From assembly GCF_024220585.1 (NCBI RefSeq), contig NZ_JAMXKF010000003.1:496001-560000 (forward strand): 64,000 bases of DNA. The letters are read 5' to 3'. The DNA is from Dyadobacter diqingensis (lineage in GTDB: Bacteria; Bacteroidota; Bacteroidia; Cytophagales; Spirosomataceae). The notes beneath the pieces are model-generated. The model searched no databases, was not told the DNA's origin, and saw only the letters and a list, made by a program, of their open reading frames with translations. Positions within the stretch are counted from its first letter, which is position 1; the number at the start of each line of letters is the position of its first letter. A program made the translations under genes and the position numbers. Positions 34,913-42,737 of the stretch are shown piece by piece.

Positions 34913-35563
34913 TTATTTACACCTGAAAAACAATTGCGTCGTGAAACCACCGGAAAACAAAAATTTCTGTAAATCCCTTGTGTATCCAATACCAGGATAA
35001 TAATCCGGCGATATTGTGCCGCCGGTGCGCGCCGCAACCACAGCCCTTCCCAAAAAACGGAGCGAAAACTTTTCACTGAGTGGCAGATCATACGTCATAT
35101 AACCCTCTGCACCAATAGCCAGGTTTTTATTATCACGAAAGGTCGCTTTGTAATCGCCGAAAGTCGGGCCTTTAAACTGATAATTTGCTTTGAAACCGGC
35201 GATGGAAAGAATTGGGCCAATGCCGATGCTCATGGGCATTCTTATATTCTTTTTCTCGAAACCAACTTTAAAATAAACACCACTAAATTTCTGGTTGCTG
35301 ATTTGCCTTGAAGTATCCGCCTTTGAGTAGCCACTGGCGTAACCCGCGCCGATCAGTATACTTCTTCGTGGCTTTTGGGTATTGAACCGGACATAGGGCT
35401 CAATAATCATCGTATTCCTGATAAAATATTTATCAGGAAAAACATAGGAAGGAATCCCTTTTACCACATCCAGTCCCAGGTAAACCGGAGTCGAGTATAT
35501 TTTCTGGGCGTTACCACGGACCCATACCAGGTTCATGACAACAAGCAAGATCAGGCGTTTCAT
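34913..35563 (-). CDS. DUF6048-like outer-membrane beta-barrel protein
   Basis: 216 residues with a signal peptide (MKRLILLVVMNLVWVRGNAQ). Regular beta strands follow, for example YLGLDVVKGIPSYVF, MIIEPYVRFNT, SILIGAGYASGYSK, FSGVYFKVGFEKKN and PMSIGIGPILSIAGF. The order and the upstream overlapping lipoprotein fit the DUF6048/DUF6452 pair I know from Bacteroidota. It should sit in the outer membrane. Its ATG overlaps the stop of the preceding lipoprotein gene by 4 nt (ATGA), so the two are translated together. The final strand ends TTQLFFRCK. No function is established. Confidence 0.65.
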   Translation of the reverse strand: MKRLILLVVMNLVWVRGNAQKIYSTPVYLGLDVVKGIPSYVFPDKYFIRNTMIIEPYVRFNTQKPRRSILIGAGYASGYSKADTSRQISNQKFSGVYFKVGFEKKNIRMPMSIGIGPILSIAGFKANYQFKGPTFGDYKATFRDNKNLAIGAEGYMTYDLPLSEKFSLRFLGRAVVAARTGGTISPDYYPGIGYTRDLQKFLFSGGFTTQLFFRCK

Positions 35564-36042
35564 GGCGTTATATGTACTGTGATTCCACCACCGCCATAAC
35601 CGCCGGTAAGCGTCACCTTGTACTTGATGTAGGATTCATAATTGACGTCAACCTCCTGAAAGGTTGACTTGCTTGGATATGGCCGTAAAGGACGTTTCGT
35701 GTCCGTGACAAACCCGCAGTTGTTTTTGTAGTGAAAGTCCCGCTGGTAGAAAAGGGTAAGGGTATCAACGCGGTTATCAAATTCGAAAACGTAGGTCGTG
35801 CTATCTGCATTCAATGAGATTGGCAAACTAAGGTCGGGAAACGGTTTGGAGGTATTGAAATCCTCAACCTGTTTTTTGAAAATTTGCTGATCCTGCGCAC
35901 CAATAGCCTCTATCTTCTTCAATTGGAGCGTATCCTTTCCCCTGTTGAAGTTTATACCAACAGTCAGTTCTTTTTGCGGGCCGCAGTCGAGACACCCATA
36001 TAAAATCAAAATCAGTAATAATAGAGGTAAAGGGTTTTTCAT
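35560..36042 (-). CDS. DUF6452-like lipoprotein
   Basis: 160 residues with a lipobox LYGC (about Cys17). The pattern LPISLNADSTTYVFEF, VDTLTLFYQRDF and NNCGFVTDTKRPL resembles DUF6452 (beta-sandwich lipoproteins with a conserved CG after the Y-x-R strand). It overlaps by 4 nt with the DUF6048-like barrel gene, the usual partner. The two may form an envelope complex, but no function is known. The glycine run TGGYGGGGITVHITP at the C-terminus is unusual. No promoter was identified upstream. Confidence 0.65.
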   Translation of the reverse strand: MKNPLPLLLLILILYGCLDCGPQKELTVGINFNRGKDTLQLKKIEAIGAQDQQIFKKQVEDFNTSKPFPDLSLPISLNADSTTYVFEFDNRVDTLTLFYQRDFHYKNNCGFVTDTKRPLRPYPSKSTFQEVDVNYESYIKYKVTLTGGYGGGGITVHITP

Positions 36043-36158
36043 CGTAGGGTCGTTAAGTACTTACTTTCCAAAGGACAACAGAATTGCTGAAATGGTTGTC
36101 CCCGTTTTTATGATTCCATACAGATTTTGCTATTTTTGTTAAAACAATATCTCTAAGA

Positions 36159-36390
36159 ATGTCAGCTGTTGCGCAAACTACTTATTCGGAAGAGAAATAT
36201 CTTCAGATGGAGGTTAAGGCTGATTATAAAAGTGAATATTTTCGGGGGAATTTTCATGATAGCAGGGGCTACGCCAAATCGTAACCGGATCAAAGAAAAA
36301 ATCCGTTCGATCGACGCTATTTTACAATTGTCGGATTTATACGATGGAACTGACAATGTAAACGAAGGATGGACTACTCCCGAAGAGTAA
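36159..36390 (+). pseudogene. Uma2-family relic with a frameshift
   Basis: The first frame from ATG 36159 reads MSAVAQTTYSEEKYLQMEVK and goes on to SEYFRGNF before stopping, the start of a Uma2 (PD-(D/E)XK-like) protein. In the next frame the sequence continues as GIFMIAGATPNRNRIKEKI, the second conserved Uma2 block. Removing one G from the run of five near 36245 joins them as EYFRGIFMIAGATP. After about 60 further bases the similarity ends and the frame stops at 36390, so the C-terminal nuclease core is missing. A TATTTTTG box lies at 36131-36138. It is a degraded gene, probably not functional. Confidence 0.7.
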
Positions 36391-36396
36391 TTTTTC

Positions 36397-36404
36397 TATC
36401 TTTG
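36397..36404 (+). promoter_or_regulatory. Putative -7 box of the exbB operon
   Basis: TATCTTTG followed by CC is a canonical TAnnTTTG element, 105 bp before the exbB ATG. The leader that follows contains a short dyad (acaataa near 36413 with ttattgt near 36437) whose role is unclear. No spaced TTG was found upstream. Confidence 0.5.
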
Positions 36405-36509
36405 CCCTTTAAACAATAAGGTGCTATTTGCTCCGTTTATTGTCAAGGTTGTTTTTTACCGACCTGACCTCAAATACAAAAGCTTAAACATTCACTTTTT
36501 ACCATTAAT

Positions 36510-37190
36510 ATGATGCTTCTACAAGCACTTACTGACTCTACTTTGGCCGCACCTGCCGCTGCTCAAGGGCTCTCTGTTATTGACCTTCTTGCAAAAGGGG
36601 GATGGGTAATGTTCCCGCTTGGGATACTATTTTTGGCAACTTTGTTTCTGATTATTGAGCGCTGGCTGGGAATTGGATCAAACGGGAAAATTGAAAGCCA
36701 GTTTGTGGATAATGTTAAAGATTTTATTCAGCAGGGTAATCTGAAATCAGCCGAGTCGCTTTGCCGCAATCAGCATAACGCAGCGGGACGTATTTTTGAG
36801 CGTGCTATTGGCCGTATCGGTTACCCGATCAAAGATATTGAAACAAGCATTGAGAACGCAAGCCAGATCGAGATTCAGCGTATGGAAGGTAACCTGCCAT
36901 ATCTTGGGGTGATCGCAGGTATTGCGCCGATGCTTGGTTTCGTAGGTACGATTTCCGGTATTATCAAGATTTTCTACGATATTTCTTTGTCTAACGACTT
37001 TAACATCAGTACGATTGCGGGTGGTATGTATGAAAAAATGATCACTTCGGGTTCCGGTTTGATCATCGGTTTGATCGCCTATGCAGGTTATCACATCCTG
37101 AATATGAAAATTGACCGTTTTGCTTTGAGACTTCAGATGGCAGCTTCAGACTTTCTGGACGTTCTTCAGAAACCAGTTTCTTCGAAGTAA
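36510..37190 (+). CDS. exbB: MotA/TolQ/ExbB family proton channel
   Basis: 226 residues. A first helix (GGWVMFPLGILFLATLFLIIE) is followed by a cytoplasmic domain, then two helices: LPYLGVIAGIAPMLGFVGTISG and ITSGSGLIIGLIAYAGYHIL. The GxxxPMLGxxGTxxG pattern is the ExbB/TolQ signature. With ExbD it forms the proton-driven motor that energises TonB. It is followed after 37 bp by the ExbD gene. No TonB gene is adjacent, but TonB C-terminal domains occur in the M56 proteins at 38.9-44.3 kb and a receptor lies at 31.5 kb. Whether it serves ExbB or TolQ duty is unclear. Confidence 0.9.
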   Translation: MMLLQALTDSTLAAPAAAQGLSVIDLLAKGGWVMFPLGILFLATLFLIIERWLGIGSNGKIESQFVDNVKDFIQQGNLKSAESLCRNQHNAAGRIFERAIGRIGYPIKDIETSIENASQIEIQRMEGNLPYLGVIAGIAPMLGFVGTISGIIKIFYDISLSNDFNISTIAGGMYEKMITSGSGLIIGLIAYAGYHILNMKIDRFALRLQMAASDFLDVLQKPVSSK

Positions 37191-37227
37191 TCAGTCACTT
37201 TTAGTCTTACTTTTTAAATTTATTTCA

Positions 37228-37620
37228 ATGAAAATACGTCGAAAGAGTCGGTTTGCCCCAGAGGTTTTTACGAGCTCGCTCAACGATATTATGTTTTTTC
37301 TTCTGCTGTTCTTTTTGATCATCTCCACGATGTCAAATCCGAACGTGATTAAACTGATGCTGCCCAAGGCGTCGGCTACCCAGCAGATGTATAAGAAGCA
37401 AATCACGTTGTCTGTTGATGACAAAAAGGTTTATTACATCGATAAAGAACCTGTCCCTTTTGAGCAATTGGAAATGAAACTCCAGGAGCTTTTTGCCGGT
37501 GTGGAAGAGCGTACTATCGTGCTACGGGTGGATAAAGAACTTGCCGTACAGGATCTTGTTGACGTCCTTGAATTAGGTGCGAAACAGGATATTAAAATGG
37601 TGATGGCTACGGCTAAGTAG
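37228..37620 (+). CDS. exbD: ExbD/TolR family biopolymer transport protein
   Basis: 130 residues. The N-terminus KIRRKSRFAPEVFTSSLNDI precedes one membrane helix, IMFFLLLFFLIISTM, with the conserved Asp (SLNDIMFFLL) that binds protons. A periplasmic domain (QITLSVDDKKVYYIDKEPV; RTIVLRVDKELAVQDLVDVL) follows. It partners with ExbB just upstream. A single ExbD is present; many Bacteroidota operons carry two. It ends 67 bp before a strong terminator at 37688. Confidence 0.92.
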   Translation: MKIRRKSRFAPEVFTSSLNDIMFFLLLFFLIISTMSNPNVIKLMLPKASATQQMYKKQITLSVDDKKVYYIDKEPVPFEQLEMKLQELFAGVEERTIVLRVDKELAVQDLVDVLELGAKQDIKMVMATAK

Positions 37621-37687
37621 GGCAGAGAGGTTTGGGCGAAGGGATTGCCCCTATCGGAAGTCTGGACTTAATCATTTGTCTTTTATG

Positions 37688-37726
37688 AAAAGTGCCCTGT
37701 GAACATCATTTTCACAGGGCACTTTT
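37688..37726 (+). terminator. Terminator after exbD
   Basis: Perfect 16-bp stem (37688-37703 with 37711-37726), 7-nt loop, followed by T-rich ttatt. It also lies 28 bp past the stop of the convergent oxidoreductase gene and could serve both. Confidence 0.85.
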
Positions 37727-37754
37727 TATTGGTGTTTTGTTATATCGGTTGCTG

Positions 37755-38786
37755 TCACTGATTGTCGCTTGTAGCGCTTTGATATATTTTTTCGATAATT
37801 TCCTGTAAAACGGCTCCCTGCTCAGCGGTTGAAATATTGCTTTCTCTTCCGAGGATGGCGTCGATAAAGGCGGTCGTGTTTTTAAGCTGTGTATCGGTTT
37901 CGTCTAAAAAAGGAAACTTGATGTCGGCCAGCTCGCCTGCGATTTCTGTGTGAAGCGAAAACGGGTTTAAAACAGCTCCTGCCTTGCTCCCGAAAACTTC
38001 CAGATTAATAATTTCTTCTTCTTTTTGATTCAAGGCAAACGAACAGGAAAGCGAAATGCTTTTATTGCCCGGAAATGATAAGTAAGCAAAACATCCGTCT
38101 TCCACATCAAATTTCGATGCATCCCAGCTACCTTTTAAACCTTTGCCACCGGTTTTTCCTATGAAATCATGGGTGTTGGCTACGATCTTATCCGGTGTCT
38201 GGTAGTCCATGATCCCAAGCGCCAGATCGAGGATATGCACACCCAGGTCTATCAGCGCGCCACCGCCCTGAATCGTTTTATTGGTGAAATTTCCCCATCC
38301 AGGTATTCCTCTCCGGCGCAGGTAGTTAGCCTTGATATGATAAACTTCTCCTAGCTGGCCTTCTTCGAAACATTTTTTCAGAAGCAGATACTCGGAAGAT
38401 TGCCGGCGCTGAAAGTTATAGGCAAGAATTTTACCTTTTTCTTTTGCCAGATCAGCCATTTCGCGGGCTTCTGCGGCAGTCATGGCCGGTGGTTTTTCGC
38501 AGAACACGTGGCAGCCATTTTTCAGGGCCTGCATGGTATAGTCGTAATGCAGATTGTTGGGCGTGCAGTTTACGATAATGTCCGGCTGGCAGGACTGATA
38601 CAAGGTCTCTGTATTGTCAAAAGCATATTCAATGGCGTGTTTGTCGGCCAGCGCACGAGCCTTGCTAAGATCCCGGCCGCAAACGGCAATAATTTCAACC
38701 TGATCTGCTAATTTTTTTAAAGCCGGAATATGATTGTCATCGGCAATGTGACCACCGCCTATGATAGCGGCTTTAAGGAGTGACAT
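37755..38786 (-). CDS. Gfo/Idh/MocA family oxidoreductase
   Basis: 343 residues from the ATG at 38786; an upstream start at 38813 would overlap the -7 box. The Rossmann motif is AAIIGGGHIADDNHIPAL, followed by IVNCTPNNLHYDY and the hallmark lysine in VFCEKPPAMTAAEA. The C-terminal domain has QGGGALIDLGVHILDLAL with the active-site His. Such enzymes oxidise or reduce sugars, cyclitols or their derivatives with NAD(P). The substrate cannot be told. It is a single-gene unit in the cytosol. Confidence 0.9.
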   Translation of the reverse strand: MSLLKAAIIGGGHIADDNHIPALKKLADQVEIIAVCGRDLSKARALADKHAIEYAFDNTETLYQSCQPDIIVNCTPNNLHYDYTMQALKNGCHVFCEKPPAMTAAEAREMADLAKEKGKILAYNFQRRQSSEYLLLKKCFEEGQLGEVYHIKANYLRRRGIPGWGNFTNKTIQGGGALIDLGVHILDLALGIMDYQTPDKIVANTHDFIGKTGGKGLKGSWDASKFDVEDGCFAYLSFPGNKSISLSCSFALNQKEEEIINLEVFGSKAGAVLNPFSLHTEIAGELADIKFPFLDETDTQLKNTTAFIDAILGRESNISTAEQGAVLQEIIEKIYQSATSDNQ

Positions 38787-38810
38787 GGAGTGATGGTTTA
38801 AGATTGTCTG

Positions 38811-38818
38811 CAAAAGTA
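38811..38818 (-). promoter_or_regulatory. Putative -7 box of the Gfo/Idh/MocA gene
   Basis: The minus strand reads TACTTTTG followed by CAG, 25 bp before the ATG at 38786, giving a short leader. Confidence 0.5.
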
Positions 38819-38853
38819 TTCAAATGAAATGATTTGTGTCGGAAGTGAATAAA

Positions 38854-38884
38854 AAATGCCGCGAGGAAATTTTCCGCGGCATTT
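38854..38884 (-). terminator. Terminator of the M56 gene cluster
   Basis: Arms 38854-38863 and 38875-38884 (aaatgccgcg / cgcggcattt) form a perfect 10-bp stem, with an A-run on the left acting as U-tract for the minus strand. It lies 49 bp past the last M56 stop. Confidence 0.8.
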
Positions 38885-38932
38885 GGTATAACATCCATCA
38901 AAACTTACACATGCAGGATATTTTGAATTTTT

Positions 38933-40798
38933 CTATTTAATGTTCCCGTCTTTGCCAGAAAGGAAGTGGTACAACTTTGTTTGTTTTCTGCCAATACTAT
39001 AACGATAGCTCACTAAACCGTAACGCGGCTGTGTCAGCTTTGGTTTATCTTCTTCTGAAAAATCTGTTTGATTTGAGAAAAATTTGCCGACTTCCTTCAT
39101 GCTGGCAATCGAACCTTTCTTTTTAAGCTCAATTGCTTTGTCCATTTCTGCTTTGTTGTAATTATAACCCTGCCGTTTTCCCTTATCCTTTTCAATTTTG
39201 AAATGAATCGATAAAGTATACTCCATGGATACCGCTTTGCCATTTTGCCTGGCAGGTTCCCACCGGGGCATATTCAGCACAACACGAATCGCTTCTTCAT
39301 CGATACCGTAACCGATTTCTTTCACGACTTTGGGCTGACGAATGTTACCGTTGCTGTTGACCGTAAAGGATACCAGCGCGATTCCATCTACTGTTACACC
39401 CATGGCTTCCTCTGGATATTTGATATTACTCTGGATGTATTTCAGCATTTCTTCATGTCCGCCCGGGAATTCCGGCTGCCGTTCGGGAATTGTTGCCAGT
39501 GCCTGTGAAGTTTCCTTTTGCTTTTCCCGCTGTTCCTTAATTTTTTCTATGTCCTGATAAGCCGTAAAAGTCGGTCCGCTTAATTCATTGACCGCTTTTT
39601 TAAGTTTGACTGCGTAATTTTTCTTGCCTATTTCAACGGCAAAAGTTTGTGTATCATAACCCACATACCGTACTGTGAGTATGCTTCCCACAGGGATATC
39701 TGCCAGTTTGAAATGGCCTACCGGGTCCGTTGTGGTGCCGGTAGTGGTTTCGTTGATAAAAACATTGGCACCGGAAATTCCTGCTCCCGACTCGCGGGTT
39801 ACATCGCCTTCAATAGTGATCATGTCCTGATTCTGAATGACCGGAACCGTTTCGGTAGCGAGAAAAGGTTTCTTGTTTTCTGTATCCCGAGCATTGGTTT
39901 TGACCGCTGGGATCTTTGCATTTTCTGATTCTTCAAATATTTTTTCCCGGGCTGCGGTGAGTGTCAGCGCTAAAAAAACTACCGGGGCAATCACCAGATA
40001 TTTTCCCAGCGACCACTTCGAATTACGGTTTTTATAGATCATCTTGATTCGGTTTTTAAGAATGGATGAATTGAAAAAATGATTGGTGAGTGCGGCAACC
40101 GGGGCAGATAAGGAATACGTAACCAGAAACCGTGCATAATGATCCCGGTCGGGGGCTTGTTCATCGGCCAGGAATTCGTGTATTTCCTGCATCGAGTGTT
40201 TGTAAAACCATAAAACAGGATTAAACCAAAACGCCACTTTTAGCACTTCAATCAGTAAAATATCCAGCGAATGCCACTGACGGATATGAACCATCTCATG
40301 GCGGATAATCGGGTCGGGATGGCGCTGATAGTCAGAATTGTTAATGACCAGCCATTTCAAAAAGGAGAAAGATCCGATTTTGTCGTGAGGAAGTAATATC
40401 AATGTGCAATCCGGAAGTGCAACAGCTTCTCCTTGTCTGATAATTTTTAACAAATCTGTAAAACTATTCGTAAGCCGTTTTAGCATATAGATTGCTCCAA
40501 ACGCAGGGATTAACCATAGTAACAAGATCCAGTCAAAAATTTGCTGCTCCGATTGCATCGGAATGATTATCGAGGGAATTGTTGCGTTCATTTCGACTGA
40601 ATATAAAACAGTCGAAGGGAGGATCTGCTCGGATTCCGGCATATGAACCCATGGCAAAACAAACGAAATAAGTAGTGTGCCGATAAGGTATGCGCGGTTC
40701 CAAACGAAAAATGTATGTTTACGGAAAAGCAGCCAGTAACAGGCGTAAAATAATATCCAGCAAACGTTCACTTTTCCAAGATATAACAGCGCTTCCAT
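38933..40798 (-). CDS. BlaR1-like M56 peptidase with CarboxypepD_reg and TonB domains (copy 1)
   Basis: 621 residues. Membrane helices at about 1-50 and 88-108 frame the M56 domain with the zinc motif RHEMVH (His167, Glu168, His171) and EIHEFLADEQAP, whose Glu is a third ligand candidate. A further helix at about 268-285 leads outward to a CarboxypepD_reg domain (about 327-410: ITIEGDVTRESGAGISGANVF) and a TonB C-terminal domain (about 450-540: FPGGHEEMLKYIQSNIKYPEEA, in parts). The tail, to residue 621, is unique and basic. It ends the three-gene cluster 4 bp after copy 2. It could link sensing of envelope state to BlaI cleavage, by analogy with BlaR1. Confidence 0.87.
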   Translation of the reverse strand: MEALLYLGKVNVCWILFYACYWLLFRKHTFFVWNRAYLIGTLLISFVLPWVHMPESEQILPSTVLYSVEMNATIPSIIIPMQSEQQIFDWILLLWLIPAFGAIYMLKRLTNSFTDLLKIIRQGEAVALPDCTLILLPHDKIGSFSFLKWLVINNSDYQRHPDPIIRHEMVHIRQWHSLDILLIEVLKVAFWFNPVLWFYKHSMQEIHEFLADEQAPDRDHYARFLVTYSLSAPVAALTNHFFNSSILKNRIKMIYKNRNSKWSLGKYLVIAPVVFLALTLTAAREKIFEESENAKIPAVKTNARDTENKKPFLATETVPVIQNQDMITIEGDVTRESGAGISGANVFINETTTGTTTDPVGHFKLADIPVGSILTVRYVGYDTQTFAVEIGKKNYAVKLKKAVNELSGPTFTAYQDIEKIKEQREKQKETSQALATIPERQPEFPGGHEEMLKYIQSNIKYPEEAMGVTVDGIALVSFTVNSNGNIRQPKVVKEIGYGIDEEAIRVVLNMPRWEPARQNGKAVSMEYTLSIHFKIEKDKGKRQGYNYNKAEMDKAIELKKKGSIASMKEVGKFFSNQTDFSEEDKPKLTQPRYGLVSYRYSIGRKQTKLYHFLSGKDGNIK

Positions 40799-40802
40799 AT
40801 CG

Positions 40803-42734
40803 TTATTTCTTTTTGGATTTAATGATGATCACGCCGTTTGTACCTTTTAGGCCATAAATCGATGTAGCTGCGGCTCCTTTTAAAACATCGATTGATTCGA
40901 TCTTGTCGGCATCTATTTTATCAAGACTGACATTTTCGTCGATTTTGCCGTCTAACACCACCAATGGCTTATTGAAAGCGGTCAGGTTTTCAGTTCTTCT
41001 GATTGAAATCTTTGTTCCGGCAACAGACTGTAAACTTTGAGCGTCACCCATAGGAGGTGCTTTGTAGGACGACGCATATTGTCCTCCACTGGAAATGGTT
41101 TCTGCACCCAAACCAACGGCTTTTCCCTGACCGGGTTTAAAGTCCTGTGTCTGGTTAAATCCTTGATTGTTTGCAGGGGTAGAATAATTGTAAAACTTTG
41201 CAGGTGTTTTTTCGGTATCGGATGTCATCTGAAAATTGATTGGCAAACTATATTGCACCGCCACTGCCTCTCCTCCCTGTTTTCCCGGCTCCCAACGCGG
41301 CATTTTCAAAACCACTCTCAATGCTTCTTCATCAAGACCGGCACCTATGCCTTTGATGATATGCGGATCACGGACAAAACCACTTTCATTAACGGTGAAA
41401 GAAACGAATACTTTTCCCTGCACATTATCCTTGGCTGCTTCTGACGGATAAACGATCGTTGACGAGAGGAATTTACCCAGGCCTTCAATCCCTCCGGGAA
41501 ATTGCGGTTCCTGCTCCACCACGGTAAATTTTCCGTTTTGACTTTCCGTTTCGGGCGTAGCTTTTTTGCGAACATAACCCTGAACGGTAACTTCCGAGAG
41601 CATATTGTCTTTTTTACGCAACACGATCTCATCCAGCGAAGCACTGCCATTGACTTCAATAGCAAAAGTTTCAAAGTTAATGTGTGAAATGATCAACATA
41701 CTTCCAATGGCAACATCGGAAAACTTAAATTTGCCATTCTGGTCTGTTGAGGTACCTTTTGTAGTACCTTTTACAACCACCGAAGCACCTTTGACTGCCT
41801 TCCCGTTTTCGTCGCTGACGGTTCCTTCAACAGGAATATTTCTAGCAGAAACGATTTTATAATCTTTTCTTTCAATTGCATTCAATAACCGTTCACGCGC
41901 GCCTGTTAACATCACGACCAGTCCGATCAACGGGAGAATCAAAAGATATTTGCCAAGGGCCCAGTCGGAATTGCGGTTTTTATAGATCATGATAATGCGT
42001 TTTTTTAACATCGACGAATTGAAAAAGTGGTTGGTCAAAGAAGCAATAGGAGCTGAAAGTGCATAGGAAACCAGGAAATTGGCATAATGGTCACGGTTTG
42101 GGGCTTCTTCGTCGGCCAGGAATTCATGAACTTCCTGCAACGAATGTTTGTAAAGCCAGATCACCGGATTGAACCAGAAAAATATTTTCAGGAATTCAGC
42201 AAACAGGATATCCAGACTGTGTAACTGACGGATATGCACGGCCTCGTGGCGGAGAATCGGGTCGAAATGTTTTTCGTAATCTGCCCGGTTAATCACCAGC
42301 CATTTCAAAAAAGAAAATGAGCCGATTTCGTTATGAGGCAGCAACACCAGCGTATGATCTTCCATCGGAATTGTGTCTCCCTGCCCGATCAGTCTGAATA
42401 AATCTCTGAAACCTTCCAGCAATTTGACCAGCATCAGCGCGGCACCTATAATCTGAACTGCCCATACAAACTGTGTCCAGTGCAGCGCAAGTTTTGTTGA
42501 TTCCGGTGTGGACACATAAATCGGGATAGCAGAAACGGCATATACAGCTGTTGGCAAGACACGGGCGTTATCCGGAAAATGGATTAATGGCAATGCAAAA
42601 GAAAGAAGCAATGAGCCCAAAAGGTAAAAACGGTTCCAGACGAAAAAGGTATGTTTACGAAACAGCAGCCAGTAGCAGGCGTAAAATAATATCCAGTAAA
42701 CATTTACTTTTCCAAGGTAAATCAGTGTCTCCAT
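40803..42734 (-). CDS. BlaR1-like M56 peptidase with TonB and receptor-plug-like modules (copy 2)
   Basis: 643 residues. The N-terminal helices and zinc motif RHEAVH (His163, Glu164, His167) match copies 1 and 3; EVHEFLADEEAPNRDHY follows. After the last helix (about 262-280) come CarboxypepD_reg (about 305-390: VEGTVSDENGKAVKGASVVV), a TonB C-terminal domain (about 425-515, FPGGIEGLGKFLSSTIVYP) and a C-terminal segment (about 575-643) that looks like the end of a receptor plug: PLVVLDGKIDENVSLDKI, ESIDVLKGAAATSIYGLKG, TNGVIIIKSKK. Such a plug-like ending on a peptidase is uncommon. It sits 3 bp after copy 3 and 4 bp before copy 1. Confidence 0.87.
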   Translation of the reverse strand: METLIYLGKVNVYWILFYACYWLLFRKHTFFVWNRFYLLGSLLLSFALPLIHFPDNARVLPTAVYAVSAIPIYVSTPESTKLALHWTQFVWAVQIIGAALMLVKLLEGFRDLFRLIGQGDTIPMEDHTLVLLPHNEIGSFSFLKWLVINRADYEKHFDPILRHEAVHIRQLHSLDILFAEFLKIFFWFNPVIWLYKHSLQEVHEFLADEEAPNRDHYANFLVSYALSAPIASLTNHFFNSSMLKKRIIMIYKNRNSDWALGKYLLILPLIGLVVMLTGARERLLNAIERKDYKIVSARNIPVEGTVSDENGKAVKGASVVVKGTTKGTSTDQNGKFKFSDVAIGSMLIISHINFETFAIEVNGSASLDEIVLRKKDNMLSEVTVQGYVRKKATPETESQNGKFTVVEQEPQFPGGIEGLGKFLSSTIVYPSEAAKDNVQGKVFVSFTVNESGFVRDPHIIKGIGAGLDEEALRVVLKMPRWEPGKQGGEAVAVQYSLPINFQMTSDTEKTPAKFYNYSTPANNQGFNQTQDFKPGQGKAVGLGAETISSGGQYASSYKAPPMGDAQSLQSVAGTKISIRRTENLTAFNKPLVVLDGKIDENVSLDKIDADKIESIDVLKGAAATSIYGLKGTNGVIIIKSKKK

Positions 42735-42737
42735 AAA

